This document shows positions 42,795-51,719 of a stretch of DNA of 64,000 bases, one piece after another; position 1 is the stretch's first letter, and the number at the start of each line of letters is the position of its first letter. Under the pieces are notes generated by a model that was not told where the DNA came from, did no database searches, and was given only the letters and a program-made list of their open reading frames with translations. The translations under genes were made by a program, and so were the position numbers. The DNA comes from RGIG8775 sp045128735 (lineage in GTDB: Bacteria; Bacillota; Clostridia; Oscillospirales; CAG-272), in NCBI GenBank assembly GCA_045128735.1, contig JBGVRT010000120.1, positions 124,001 to 188,000 of the forward strand, given 5' to 3'.

Positions 42795-43790
42795 ATGTAT
42801 AATTTTTTGAAACAGATAATAAATATCCCCGCTGTGTCGGGCAGAGAGGCAGAGCTTCTCGAAAAAATAAGAACGCTTATCGCGCCATACGTTGACGAGT
42901 GCAGCTTTGATAATCTTGGCAATCTCCTCGCCCTTAAAAAGGGAAGCGGCGAGAATAAAAAGAGCGTTATGCTTTGCGCTCACGCAGACGAGATAGGCTT
43001 TATAACAAATTATATTGAGGATAGCGGCTTTGTTCGCGTAGCCCCTATCGGCGGAATAAATTATATTTCGGCATCTTACGCTAAGGTGGTTTTTGAAAAC
43101 GGCACCAAGGGCGTGCTTGTGCCCGAGTCTAAGGTCAGCGACAGCAAAAATTCCGATTCCTATTACGTTGATATCGGTGCGGATAGCAAAAAGACCGCCG
43201 AGAAAAAGATAAAAATCGGCGACGTTGCAACCGTGGAAGGATCGGTGGATAAGCTTATGGGTAAGCGCATAGTCGGCAGACCGCTTGACGACCGAATCGG
43301 ATGCGCGGTGCTCTTCGATATTGCGAGAAGTATTGAAAATCCCGCAAACGATATTTGGTTTGTTTTCTCGGTTCAGGAGGAAGTCGGGTGCCGAGGCGCA
43401 AAGACCGCGGCAAACAGAATTTCTCCCGACGTTGCGCTTGTGTTTGACGTAACCGCTACGGGTGACACGGTTGGTGCTCCTTCAATGGCTGTAAAGCTTG
43501 GAGACGGCGCGGCAGTAAAAATAAAGGACGCTTCGGTTATCTGCGACCGCGATATGGTAGACAAGCTTATCGAGCTTGCAAAGACCAATAAAATACCCTA
43601 TCAGTGCGAAATTCTTAAGCACGGCGGCACAGATACAAGCTCTATTCAGGTGTCGGGAAGCGGAGTACGCGCAGGTGCGCTCTCCATCCCTACAAGATAT
43701 ATTCACTCATCGGTTGAAATGCTTGATATGAAGGATGCGGAGGCTTGTCGCGACCTTGCAATCGCATTTATAAATGACTATAATTCATAA
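42795..43790 (+). CDS. M42-family metallo-aminopeptidase 3
   Basis: A third tandem M42 peptidase, 331 residues: AHADEIGFIT, PLDDRIGCAV, QEEVGCRGAK, DVTATGD and TRYIHSSVE. All zinc ligands and the catalytic Glu are kept. It starts 14 bp after copy 2 with an AAAGGG site. Three different paralogues in one operon suggest complementary specificities for full peptide breakdown. Confidence 0.92.
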   Translation: MYNFLKQIINIPAVSGREAELLEKIRTLIAPYVDECSFDNLGNLLALKKGSGENKKSVMLCAHADEIGFITNYIEDSGFVRVAPIGGINYISASYAKVVFENGTKGVLVPESKVSDSKNSDSYYVDIGADSKKTAEKKIKIGDVATVEGSVDKLMGKRIVGRPLDDRIGCAVLFDIARSIENPANDIWFVFSVQEEVGCRGAKTAANRISPDVALVFDVTATGDTVGAPSMAVKLGDGAAVKIKDASVICDRDMVDKLIELAKTNKIPYQCEILKHGGTDTSSIQVSGSGVRAGALSIPTRYIHSSVEMLDMKDAEACRDLAIAFINDYNS

Positions 43791-43803
43791 GCAGGAAGAT
43801 AAA

Positions 43804-45057
43804 ATGGAAATTTCAGAAAAAGTATATGACCTTGTAAAGGATGCCGAGCGCGAGCTTGCTCCCATATTTGCCGAAATTGACAAGGTTTCATTTGAGAATA
43901 CCTCTAAAATAATGGAGCTTTTCCGAGAGCACAGAGTTTCTGAGGCAATGTTTAACCCCACAAGCGGATACGGCTACGACGACAGAGGCAGAGACGTGCT
44001 GGACGAGATATGGGCAGAGGTAATGGGGGCTGAATCCGCTTTCGTAAGACATAATATCGTTAACGGCACGCAGGCGCTTACCATAGGGCTTTTCGGACTT
44101 CTCCGCCCGGGGGACGTAATGCTTTCAATCGCGGGCAAGCCTTACGATACCCTTGAGGAGGTAATAGGAATTTGCGGAACACCGGGCGACGGCTCGCTTA
44201 AGGATTTCGGCGTTGAATACGCGCAGGTAGACCTTAAGGACGGCGACTTTGACCGCGATACAATAAAGGAAAAGCTTGAGCTTTTCGGTGAGCGTGTAAA
44301 GGTGGTATTCATTCAGCGTTCCAAAGGCTACCTCAATAGAAAAACGCTCAGCGTTGATGAGATAGGCGAAGCGGCGGCGTTTGTAAAGTCGGTAAATCCC
44401 AATGTTTATGTCGTCGTTGATAACTGCTACGGCGAATTTGTGGATACCAAAGAGCCCTGCGCGGTAGGCGCGGATATGGTTATCGGCTCTCTTATAAAGA
44501 ACCCCGGCGGCGGAATGGCTGAAACGGGCGGCTACATCGCAGGCACCAAGCGCGCTGTTGAGCTTGCCTCTTACAGATTGACGTCGGTTGGCGTGGGCTG
44601 TGAGGTGGGCGCAACACTTGGACTTAACAAGAGCCTTTATAAAGGACTTTTCTACGCACCGCATACCACGGCTCAGGCGCTTAAGGTAGCGCACCTTGCG
44701 GCTTATATATTTGAAAAGCTTGGCTATGACGTTGAACCTAAATGGAACGTGAGACATCACGACATTATTCAGACCGTAATTACAAGGGCTCCCGAAAAGC
44801 TTTGCGCCTTTTGCAGGGGAATACAAAAGGGCTCTCCCGTAGACTCCTTCGTAACTCCCGAGCCTTGGGCAATGCCCGGGTATAACGATCAGGTCATAAT
44901 GGCGGCGGGGGCGTTTACGCAGGGCTCGTCTATAGAGCTTTCTGCTGACGGACCTCTCCGCGAGCCGTACACAGCCTTCTTCCAAGGCGGACTTACATAC
45001 GAAAGCGGTAAGATAGGAATTATGTATGCCGCTGAAGAAATGATAGCGAATAGCTGA
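43804..45057 (+). CDS. Methionine gamma-lyase-like PLP enzyme (aluminium-resistance family)
   Basis: A 417-residue fold-type I PLP protein of the family once called aluminium resistance protein, now often annotated as methionine gamma-lyase family. It has NPTSGYGYDDRGRD near the N-terminus, HNIVNGTQAL, the Asp that binds the PLP ring (VVVDNCYGEF), and the Schiff-base Lys in SLIKNPGGGM. The ATG at 43804 follows CAGGAAG by five bases; ten further codons upstream overlap the previous gene and are ignored. Placed after three peptidases, it fits amino-acid catabolism. True substrate not known. Confidence 0.9.
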   Translation: MEISEKVYDLVKDAERELAPIFAEIDKVSFENTSKIMELFREHRVSEAMFNPTSGYGYDDRGRDVLDEIWAEVMGAESAFVRHNIVNGTQALTIGLFGLLRPGDVMLSIAGKPYDTLEEVIGICGTPGDGSLKDFGVEYAQVDLKDGDFDRDTIKEKLELFGERVKVVFIQRSKGYLNRKTLSVDEIGEAAAFVKSVNPNVYVVVDNCYGEFVDTKEPCAVGADMVIGSLIKNPGGGMAETGGYIAGTKRAVELASYRLTSVGVGCEVGATLGLNKSLYKGLFYAPHTTAQALKVAHLAAYIFEKLGYDVEPKWNVRHHDIIQTVITRAPEKLCAFCRGIQKGSPVDSFVTPEPWAMPGYNDQVIMAAGAFTQGSSIELSADGPLREPYTAFFQGGLTYESGKIGIMYAAEEMIANS

Positions 45058-45098
45058 AATGTTTACAATTTTTTGTAGACTTACGGCGTATTTTCTGC

Positions 45099-45104
45099 TA
45101 AAAT
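45099..45104 (+). promoter_or_regulatory. Likely -10 box before the duplicated-domain lipoprotein
   Basis: TAAAAT at 45099-45104 with only a weak -35 (TAGACT at 45076). It stands 34 bp before the start codon. Confidence 0.45.
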
Positions 45105-45137
45105 AAAAAAGACTAAAAAATGAAAGGAAACTTCATT

Positions 45138-46175
45138 ATGAAAAAGATAATTTCTGTATTGCTTCTGCTTTCAATGCTCATCACCTGCTTTGCGGGATGC
45201 GCAAATGACGATGCCCCCAAGGGCTATCAGCTTGTTTCGGGCGAGGATGAAATATTTGAGCTTTACGCTCCCAAAACCTGGGTAAGCAATCTTGCAAGCG
45301 GTGTTTCGGGCGCGTACTACTCGCTTCAGGACAACATCGTTGTCAGCGCAAAGACCATCAGAAACGCTACAAACTACACACTCGGTCAGTTTATGACTCT
45401 CGCAATCGAGAGCTACGAGGCAATGGACGGATACGAGCTTGTTTCTTCCTATGAGTCAACTACGCTTGGCGGCGAGCCTGCGTACGTTATGGAGTATAAG
45501 GCTACCATTAAGGATAAGGACGAAAAAGGCGAAGTAAAGGACGTGGTTTATAAGTTCAAGTCGGTTATCGTAAAGTTTGAGGCGACTCTTACAATGCTTA
45601 TTTACAGCGCTCCCGTTGAAAATTACGATACCGCTATTGCCGACTTCGACGGAATTATGGCTAACTTCGCTTTCAAGACCTTCGCTGAGGGCGAGATTGA
45701 AAAGGACGACTTCACCGTGCTTGTTGATGAAAATACCCCCGAGGGCTTTCAGCTTGCTTCCAAGGATAAGTACGAGTTCAGATTCTACGTTCCCCTTACT
45801 TGGACGGTGCAGAGAAGAGCGTATAACCCCAGCGCGTACTTCGCAAAGAACGACCTTTCAAACGTAAGCGTTTCAAGCAAGGTGCTTTCCGATGATATAA
45901 CCGATGGCGCTTCCTATTGGCAGTATTACACCGATACCACATCCTTCAAGCTTTCGGATATTGTTATTGACGAAAACGCAAAAATGGGCGGTCACGATGC
46001 TTACGCCGTTGAGTATCTCGCTACCGCTTCTGGTCTTAAGTACAGAATCAAACAGGTGTTCCTTACAGCGGGAAATATGATTTATATTTTTACCTACACC
46101 TCTGACAGAGTACACTACGAAAAACATCTCGACGACGTAAATTCGATGATAGAGCTGTTCGAGTTCAAAAAATAA
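45138..46175 (+). CDS. Lipoprotein with two PsbP-like domains
   Basis: A 345-residue lipoprotein. The signal peptide ends in the lipobox CFAGC. The mature part is an internal duplication: about 28-190 and 205-345 each begin with (K/E)G(Y/F)QL(V/A)S and a (Y/F)(A/V)P-TW strand, continue through a paired VS(A/S)K and GG--AY--EY, and end with a final F-F strand. The fold resembles the PsbP/Mog1 type that occurs in clostridial lipoproteins of unknown role. The ATG at 45138 follows GAAAGGA; the ATG at 45120 overlaps that site. It may bind a ligand or metal outside the cell. Confidence 0.82.
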   Translation: MKKIISVLLLLSMLITCFAGCANDDAPKGYQLVSGEDEIFELYAPKTWVSNLASGVSGAYYSLQDNIVVSAKTIRNATNYTLGQFMTLAIESYEAMDGYELVSSYESTTLGGEPAYVMEYKATIKDKDEKGEVKDVVYKFKSVIVKFEATLTMLIYSAPVENYDTAIADFDGIMANFAFKTFAEGEIEKDDFTVLVDENTPEGFQLASKDKYEFRFYVPLTWTVQRRAYNPSAYFAKNDLSNVSVSSKVLSDDITDGASYWQYYTDTTSFKLSDIVIDENAKMGGHDAYAVEYLATASGLKYRIKQVFLTAGNMIYIFTYTSDRVHYEKHLDDVNSMIELFEFKK

Positions 46176-46178
46176 TTC

Positions 46179-47345
46179 ATGAAGGAAATATATCTTGATA
46201 ACAGCGCCACTACCGCTTTGTGCGAGGATGCCGCAAAGGCAATGACCGAAACAATGGCGCTTTACGGAAACCCGTCGTCGCTTCACTCTGCAGGACTTGC
46301 CGCACAAAAGGTTGTTGACGACGCCCGTAATACGCTTGGCGTTGCGCTTGGCGTTAGAATGCCAAAGCCGGGTCAGCTTATCTTCACCGCAAGCGGAACA
46401 GAGGCTAATAACTTAGCTATAAGAGGTTGCGTTTACGCTAAATCGAGACGGGTAGCTAACCGAATAATCACTACCGATTCCGAGCATCCCTCGGTTGAGA
46501 ATCTTCTCCGTAAGCTTGAGGAGGACGGCTTTGAGGTGGTGAGGATTTCCACACGCGGCGGCGTGCTTGATATGGCGGCTCTTGATAAGGCGCTTGATAA
46601 AAACGTGCTTCTTGTGACTATGATGATGGTCAACAACGAGACGGGCGCAATGTACGACGTTGCAAAAGTCTTTTCGGCGGTCAAGCAGAAGTGCCCCGAT
46701 GCCGTTACCCATTGCGATGCGGTGCAGGGCTTTATGAAGAGCAGATTTTCGCCTGTGTCGATAGGCGCGGATATGGTCAGCGTAAGCTCTCATAAAATAC
46801 ACGGTCCAAAGGGAGTGGGAGCGCTTTACGTCAGCGCGGATATTCTCAAGCAGAGAAAGCTTGTGCCCATAATCTACGGCGGCGGACAGGAAAGCGGCTT
46901 CCGTTCGGGTACAGAAAACGTAGTTGGTATTGCGGGATTCCGCGCCGCGCTTAAAGAGGCTTTTTACGGGCTTGACGACGCTATTGCACATATGTCGGCG
47001 CTCAGAGAGTACGCGCTTCTCAAGCTTTCGGCTCTTGATATAAGACTGAATACGCCGCTTGGAAAAGCCGCGCCGCACATTATAAATTTCACCCTGCCGA
47101 GCATAAAGAGCGAAACTATGCTCCACTACCTTTCGGGAGAAGGAATATTCGTGTCGAGCGGTTCGGCTTGCTCGTCACACGCCACAACGCCAAGCAGGGC
47201 ACTGACAGCCTTCGGACTTTCGCCTGCGGATGCCGATTGCTCGCTCCGCGTCAGCCTTTGCAAGCATAATACCGAGTCGGATATAGACGCTCTCGTTGAG
47301 CGTTTGCAAATGGGATTGCGCGTGCTTGTAAGAGTAAAAAGATAA
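46179..47345 (+). CDS. Cysteine desulfurase, NifS/IscS type
   Basis: A PLP enzyme that takes sulfur from cysteine for iron-sulfur clusters or thiolated tRNA. The 388 residues show YLDNSATT at the N-terminus, TASGTEANNLA, the Schiff-base Lys206 (SSHKIHGPKG) and the persulfide Cys331 in SSGSACSSH. Clostridial relatives are often paired with thiI; here no partner is adjacent. No convincing ribosome binding site precedes the ATG, which lies 4 bp after the lipoprotein stop, so re-initiation is likely. It ends at a terminator. Confidence 0.94.
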   Translation: MKEIYLDNSATTALCEDAAKAMTETMALYGNPSSLHSAGLAAQKVVDDARNTLGVALGVRMPKPGQLIFTASGTEANNLAIRGCVYAKSRRVANRIITTDSEHPSVENLLRKLEEDGFEVVRISTRGGVLDMAALDKALDKNVLLVTMMMVNNETGAMYDVAKVFSAVKQKCPDAVTHCDAVQGFMKSRFSPVSIGADMVSVSSHKIHGPKGVGALYVSADILKQRKLVPIIYGGGQESGFRSGTENVVGIAGFRAALKEAFYGLDDAIAHMSALREYALLKLSALDIRLNTPLGKAAPHIINFTLPSIKSETMLHYLSGEGIFVSSGSACSSHATTPSRALTAFGLSPADADCSLRVSLCKHNTESDIDALVERLQMGLRVLVRVKR

Positions 47346-47351
47346 AAAGAC

Positions 47352-47379
47352 AAAATGAGGAGTGTCCCTCCTCATTTTT
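47352..47379 (+). terminator. Terminator after the cysteine desulfurase
   Basis: AAAATGAGGAG, a 5-base loop and CTCCTCATTTTT form an 11-bp stem with a U run. Confidence 0.9.
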
Positions 47380-47405
47380 CGTTTTCGAAAGTTTACAAAA
47401 TACGG

Positions 47406-47434
47406 TTGACAAAAAGAACAATAAATTATATAAT
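47406..47434 (+). promoter_or_regulatory. Consensus promoter of the rpiR-like operon
   Basis: TTGACA (47406-47411), 17 bp, TATAAT (47429-47434). It probably drives the run from the regulator to ispH-rpsA. Confidence 0.88.
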
Positions 47435-47468
47435 AATTAGGTAGATTAAAAGTGAGGCGCGAGGGAAT

Positions 47469-48329
47469 ATGAAAGAAAGTATCCTTAAAAAGATAGAGCT
47501 TGGCTACGGCGGATTCTCCAAAGGGCAGAAGTCTATAGCCGACTACGTAAGTGAGCATTATGAAAAAGCGGCGTTTATGACAGCGGCGAAGCTTGGCAAA
47601 TATGCGGACGTGTCGGAGTCTACCGTCGTTCGTTTTGCCTGCGAGCTTGGATTTAACGGCTATCCAGAATTTCAGAAATCTTTGCGTGAGCTTGTGCGGA
47701 CTAACCTGACCTCGTTTCAGCGCGTTGAGGTATCGGATTCGATTATCGGCGACAAGGACGTGCTTACGCAGGTCATACTGTCGGATGCCGAAAAACTGAG
47801 AAACACCCTTGAAAGCATAGACAGAGAAGCATTCGAAAAAGCAGTTGATAAGCTTATAGGGGCAAAGAAAATATATATTCTCGGGGTTCGCTCATCGGCA
47901 ACTCTTGCGGGATTTTTGCACTATAATCTTCAAATGGCGTTTGATAATATAACACTTGTACAAACCACCTCGGGTAACGAAATGCTTGAACAGATAATGC
48001 GTATAGATAAGGACGACGTAATGGTGGCAATAAGCTTTCCGCGATACTCAAAGCGCATTATAAACGCGGTGGATTTCGCAAAAGCAAAGGGCGCAAATAT
48101 TATCGCCCTGACCGACAGCGTCGCGTCGCCGATTGCCCAAAGCGCAGACCAACTGCTTACCGCAAGCAGTGATATGGCATCCTTCGTCGATTCGCTTGTA
48201 GCGCCTATGAGTATTATAAATGCAATAGCAGTTTCGGTGGCAAAGAAAAAGAAAGAGGAGCTTACCGTCCGCTTGAAAACCCTTGAGGAAATCTGGGATG
48301 AGTATGACGTTTACGATAAAAAGATATGA
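47469..48329 (+). CDS. MurR/RpiR-family transcription regulator
   Basis: A 286-residue regulator with an N-terminal HTH_6 domain (AAKLGKYADVSESTVVRFACELGFNGYPEFQ) shown here as its key parts AAKLGKYADV and STVVRFACELG, and a C-terminal SIS sugar-phosphate-binding domain (about 125-260; YILGVRSSATLAG, DDVMVAISFPRYS). These proteins usually answer to a phosphorylated sugar. No sugar gene is adjacent; it overlaps the flavoprotein gene by 4 bp (ATGA). It may act at a distance or sense cell-wall sugars. Confidence 0.92.
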   Translation: MKESILKKIELGYGGFSKGQKSIADYVSEHYEKAAFMTAAKLGKYADVSESTVVRFACELGFNGYPEFQKSLRELVRTNLTSFQRVEVSDSIIGDKDVLTQVILSDAEKLRNTLESIDREAFEKAVDKLIGAKKIYILGVRSSATLAGFLHYNLQMAFDNITLVQTTSGNEMLEQIMRIDKDDVMVAISFPRYSKRIINAVDFAKAKGANIIALTDSVASPIAQSADQLLTASSDMASFVDSLVAPMSIINAIAVSVAKKKKEELTVRLKTLEEIWDEYDVYDKKI

Positions 48330-49576
48330 GTGATAATCGAAAAGTAATCGTCGTGGGCGGCGGTGCGGCGGGTATGGTTGCGGCGATAAGCGCGGCGAGA
48401 TACGGCGCAGAGGTAACTTTGTTTGAAAAGAACGACCGCCTCGGCAAAAAATTGCGCATAACGGGTAAGGGAAGGTGTAACCTTACAAACGATTGCGATA
48501 TAGGCGAGTTTATGAAAAATGTGCCTACTAATCCGCGCTTTCTTTACGGCGCGCTTAACAGATTTTCCACAGAGGACACCAAAAGCTTCTTCGAGGAGCT
48601 TGGAGTGCCGCTTAAAACCGAACGCGGAAAGCGTGTTTTTCCCGTGTCGGATAAGGCCCAGGACGTTGTTGATGCGCTTGTTAAGGCGTGTCGTAGCGAA
48701 GGTGTTAATATTGTTTTTGAAAAGGTGCGGGATCTTGTGGTAAATGAGGGCACCGTGGTAGGCGTTAAGACCGAAAAGGGTGAGCTTCTTGCCGATGCGG
48801 TAATAGTAGCTACCGGCGGAATGTCTTACAGACAGACAGGCTCTGACGGTGACGGCTACCGATTCGCAAAGCAAATGGGCTTAAAGGTGACATCTCTTGT
48901 ACCTTCGCTCGTTCCCATAGTGTCTCAAAGCCGAATATGCGCGAGGATGCAGGGGCTTTCACTTCGCAACGTGGCGCTCAAAATCGTAGATAAGTCAAGC
49001 GGCAAAAAGGTTTACGAGGACTTTGGCGAAATGATGTTTACTCACTTTGGCGTAACAGGACCGCTTATTCTTTCGGCGTCGGCGCATATTCCCGACATAA
49101 ACCGAGTATCATACGAGGCGCAGATAGACCTTAAGCCTGCGCTTGATATAAAAACGCTTGATACGCGTTTACTTTCGGATTTTTCAAAGTTTGCCAACCG
49201 CGACTTTGCCAATTCTTTGGGCGAGCTTCTGCCGCAAAAAATGATAGACGTGGTTATAGAGCTTTCGGGAATCCCCCCACATAAAAAGGTCAACTCCATA
49301 ACGCGAGAGGAAAGACAGCACCTTGTTGAGCTGATAAAATGCTTCCGCGTTTCGCTTGACGGCTTCCGCCCTATAAATGAAGCAATAATAACCAAGGGCG
49401 GCGTAGACGTAAAGCAGATAATTCCAAGTACTATGCGGGCAAAGGGAGTAGGCGGACTTTACTTTGCGGGCGAGGTGCTCGACGTTGACGCCTATACGGG
49501 CGGATTTAACTTGCAAATAGCATTTTCCACCGCCGTTGTTGCGGGCGAGAGCGCCGCAATGGGCGAGTGGGAGTAA
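48326..49576 (+). CDS. FAD-dependent oxidoreductase, HI0933/BaiN family
   Basis: A 416-residue flavoprotein of the HI0933-like family. It has the dinucleotide-binding motif VVGGGAAGMVAA, the family signature GKKLRITGKGRCNLTN, and the C-terminal FAD segment GLYFAGEVLDVDAYTGGFNLQ. BaiN, a member from a bile-acid-converting Clostridium, is reported to act on bile-acid intermediates, but most members have no proven substrate and are common in gut bacteria without bile pathways. Coupled to the regulator by a 4-bp overlap. Confidence 0.92.
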   Translation: MSDNRKVIVVGGGAAGMVAAISAARYGAEVTLFEKNDRLGKKLRITGKGRCNLTNDCDIGEFMKNVPTNPRFLYGALNRFSTEDTKSFFEELGVPLKTERGKRVFPVSDKAQDVVDALVKACRSEGVNIVFEKVRDLVVNEGTVVGVKTEKGELLADAVIVATGGMSYRQTGSDGDGYRFAKQMGLKVTSLVPSLVPIVSQSRICARMQGLSLRNVALKIVDKSSGKKVYEDFGEMMFTHFGVTGPLILSASAHIPDINRVSYEAQIDLKPALDIKTLDTRLLSDFSKFANRDFANSLGELLPQKMIDVVIELSGIPPHKKVNSITREERQHLVELIKCFRVSLDGFRPINEAIITKGGVDVKQIIPSTMRAKGVGGLYFAGEVLDVDAYTGGFNLQIAFSTAVVAGESAAMGEWE

Positions 49577-49586
49577 GGAGGAATAT

Positions 49587-50420
49587 ATGAAATTTCAGTA
49601 TCTTGGAACTGCGGCTGCGGAGGGAATCCCCGCGTTTGCGTGCGACTGCGCTGCTTGTAAGCGCTCACGAGAAATCGGCGGACGTGCGGTAAGAACGCGC
49701 TCACAGGCTATAATTGATAACAAGCTTCTTATTGACTTTCCCGCAGATACAATGATGCACACCCATATGCACAAAATAGATCTTCTCAGCGTGACGGACT
49801 GTATAATAACTCATAGTCACTACGACCACCTTCATCCCGTGGATTTTGCGAATTACCGTCCGGGCTTTGCTCACACGCCCGATGGATGGCATATGACGCT
49901 TCACGGCTCAAAGGAAGTGGGCGAGGCTGTCGCTCCGCATCTGGCGGGAAAGCTGACGGAACTGAATATTATTTCTTTTGAGCAGATAGAGGTCTTTGTT
50001 CCCAAACAAATAGGCGGATATACCGTAACTCCGCTAAAGGCAATTCACGATCCAAAGTCAGGACCTGTGTTCTATCAAATATCCGACGGCGAAAAAACGG
50101 TGGTTTACGGTAACGATACAAACTATTTCGACGATTCGGTTTGGGAGTATTGGGAAAAGACAAAGCCTCACTTCGATATGGTTTCTCTCGACTGTACCAA
50201 TGCCTGCAAGCCTATGACGTACAAGGGGCATATGAGCCTTGCAGAGAATATAAAGGTGAAAGCGCGTATGCTTGAAATGGGCATTGCCGACGAAAATACT
50301 ACCTTTATCTGCCACCATTTCTCGCACAACGGCGATAACGTTGTATACGATGAATTCGTACCGATGGCGGCAAAAGAGGGATTTCTCGTGTCCTACGACG
50401 GAATGATATTACATATATAA
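49587..50420 (+). CDS. PhnP-like MBL-fold phosphodiesterase
   Basis: A 277-residue metallo-beta-lactamase-fold protein. It begins FQYLGTAAAEGIPAFAC, has a small CDCAACKRS metal site as in PhnP-type cyclic phosphodiesterases, and the dinuclear site motif THSHYDHLHP with later ligands in VYGNDTN and HHFSHNG. The ATG at 49587 follows AAGGAGG. PhnP itself opens cyclic ribose phosphate in phosphonate breakdown, but no other phn gene is here, so the substrate is open. Confidence 0.88.
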   Translation: MKFQYLGTAAAEGIPAFACDCAACKRSREIGGRAVRTRSQAIIDNKLLIDFPADTMMHTHMHKIDLLSVTDCIITHSHYDHLHPVDFANYRPGFAHTPDGWHMTLHGSKEVGEAVAPHLAGKLTELNIISFEQIEVFVPKQIGGYTVTPLKAIHDPKSGPVFYQISDGEKTVVYGNDTNYFDDSVWEYWEKTKPHFDMVSLDCTNACKPMTYKGHMSLAENIKVKARMLEMGIADENTTFICHHFSHNGDNVVYDEFVPMAAKEGFLVSYDGMILHI

Positions 50421-50433
50421 AAGGAGAATGTTT

Positions 50434-51102
50434 ATGTATAAAATAGCAATAGACGGTCCCAGCGGAGCAGGCAAAAGCACGGTTGCAAAGGCTCTTTCGA
50501 AAAAGATGGGAATAGTTTACGTTGATACGGGAGCGCTTTACCGCACAGTGGGATATTATATCCGTTCGGTCGGCGCTGATCCTAAGTCGGCAGAGCAGGT
50601 GACACCTCATCTTGCCGATATAAATATTGAGCTTAAATACGAAAACGGCGCACAGTTCGTTTACCTTAACGGAGAAAATCTCGGAGATAAGATCAGAGAG
50701 CCCGAAATATCTATGTACGCGTCGGCTGTTTCGGCAATTCCCGCGGTAAGAGCATTCCTGCTTGAAACTCAGAAAGCGGTTGCGAGAACAAATAACGTTG
50801 TTATGGACGGCAGAGATATCGGAACCGTTATTCTCCCCGACGCGGAGGTAAAAATATTCCTCACCGCATCGGCGGAGTGCCGAGCAAATCGCCGAGTTCT
50901 TGAGCTTAAGGAAAAGGGAATAGAGGAGAGCTACGAAAAGGTGCTCAGCGAAATGATAGAGCGTGACAACAACGATAAAAACCGAGACGTTGCCCCCGCC
51001 GTACCCGCTGACGATGCTGTAATACTTGATAATTCCGACCTTACTTTTGAACAGACTCTTGAGAAAATAATCGAGATTGCAAAGCAGAGGGTAGATATAT
51101 GA
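50434..51102 (+). CDS. cmk: Cytidylate kinase
   Basis: Cmk phosphorylates CMP and dCMP to the diphosphates. The 222 residues have the P-loop IDGPSGAGKST, YVDTGALYRTVG and VMDGRDIGTV, with the usual CMP-binding insert. I chose the ATG at 50434, seven bases after AAGGAG, over an ATG two codons earlier. The order cmk-plsC-ispH-rpsA is a known clostridial arrangement, and the overlap with plsC is 4 bp. Confidence 0.96.
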   Translation: MYKIAIDGPSGAGKSTVAKALSKKMGIVYVDTGALYRTVGYYIRSVGADPKSAEQVTPHLADINIELKYENGAQFVYLNGENLGDKIREPEISMYASAVSAIPAVRAFLLETQKAVARTNNVVMDGRDIGTVILPDAEVKIFLTASAECRANRRVLELKEKGIEESYEKVLSEMIERDNNDKNRDVAPAVPADDAVILDNSDLTFEQTLEKIIEIAKQRVDI

Positions 51103-51719
51103 CGGGAGCGTACAAGTTTATATACACCAAGCTTAAATGGGCGATAAAATTCATTTATCAGCTTAAATTTGTAGGCACCGAGAACGAGCCCGATGAAGGA
51201 CCTCTTTTGGTGTGTTCAAACCATATTTCGGCGGCAGACCCTTTTCTTGTAAGTGCCGCAACGAGAAATCAGATAAGCTATATGGCTAAAAAAGAGCTTT
51301 TCCGCATTCCTGTTCTCCGCAGTATCCTTTACAGTGCGGGTAGCTTTCCCGTTGACCGCAAGGGAAGTGACGTGGGCGCGGTGAAAAAGGCTATTGCCAT
51401 ACTTAATGAGGGCGGCAGAGTCGGCATCTTTCCGCAGGGAACACGCCGCCCCGGTGAAGACCCGAGAAGCACAGAGGTCAAAAACGGCGCGGCAATGATA
51501 GCGGCGCGTACGGGCGTTGATATTCTTCCCGTATTCGTACATAGAAAGAATAACACACCAAGACTGTTCAGAAAAACAACTGTAATCGTAGGAAAGCCAA
51601 TTAAATTCTCGGAGCTTAATTATGATCCCGAAAAAAACGGTGAGTACGCCCGAATTTCTCAATTGATATTCGACGAGGTGTGCAAGCTCGGCGAGGAGTT
51701 TGTAAAATGCCAAAAGTAA
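51099..51719 (+). CDS. plsC: 1-acyl-sn-glycerol-3-phosphate acyltransferase
   Basis: PlsC acylates lysophosphatidic acid to phosphatidic acid at the inner membrane face. The 206 residues show the catalytic HX4D motif (SNHISAADP) and the glycerophosphate-binding block FPQGTRR, where most members have FPEGTR; the Gln variant is notable but seen as tolerable. The N-terminal region is amphipathic, with one short hydrophobic segment. Overlaps cmk by 4 bp and ispH-rpsA by 13 bp. Confidence 0.93.
   Translation: MTGAYKFIYTKLKWAIKFIYQLKFVGTENEPDEGPLLVCSNHISAADPFLVSAATRNQISYMAKKELFRIPVLRSILYSAGSFPVDRKGSDVGAVKKAIAILNEGGRVGIFPQGTRRPGEDPRSTEVKNGAAMIAARTGVDILPVFVHRKNNTPRLFRKTTVIVGKPIKFSELNYDPEKNGEYARISQLIFDEVCKLGEEFVKCQK

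Noticed and set aside
44125..44985. Minus-strand open frame of 286 codons over the PLP lyase gene
   Set aside because: Antisense of a gene with intact PLP motifs; no independent evidence.
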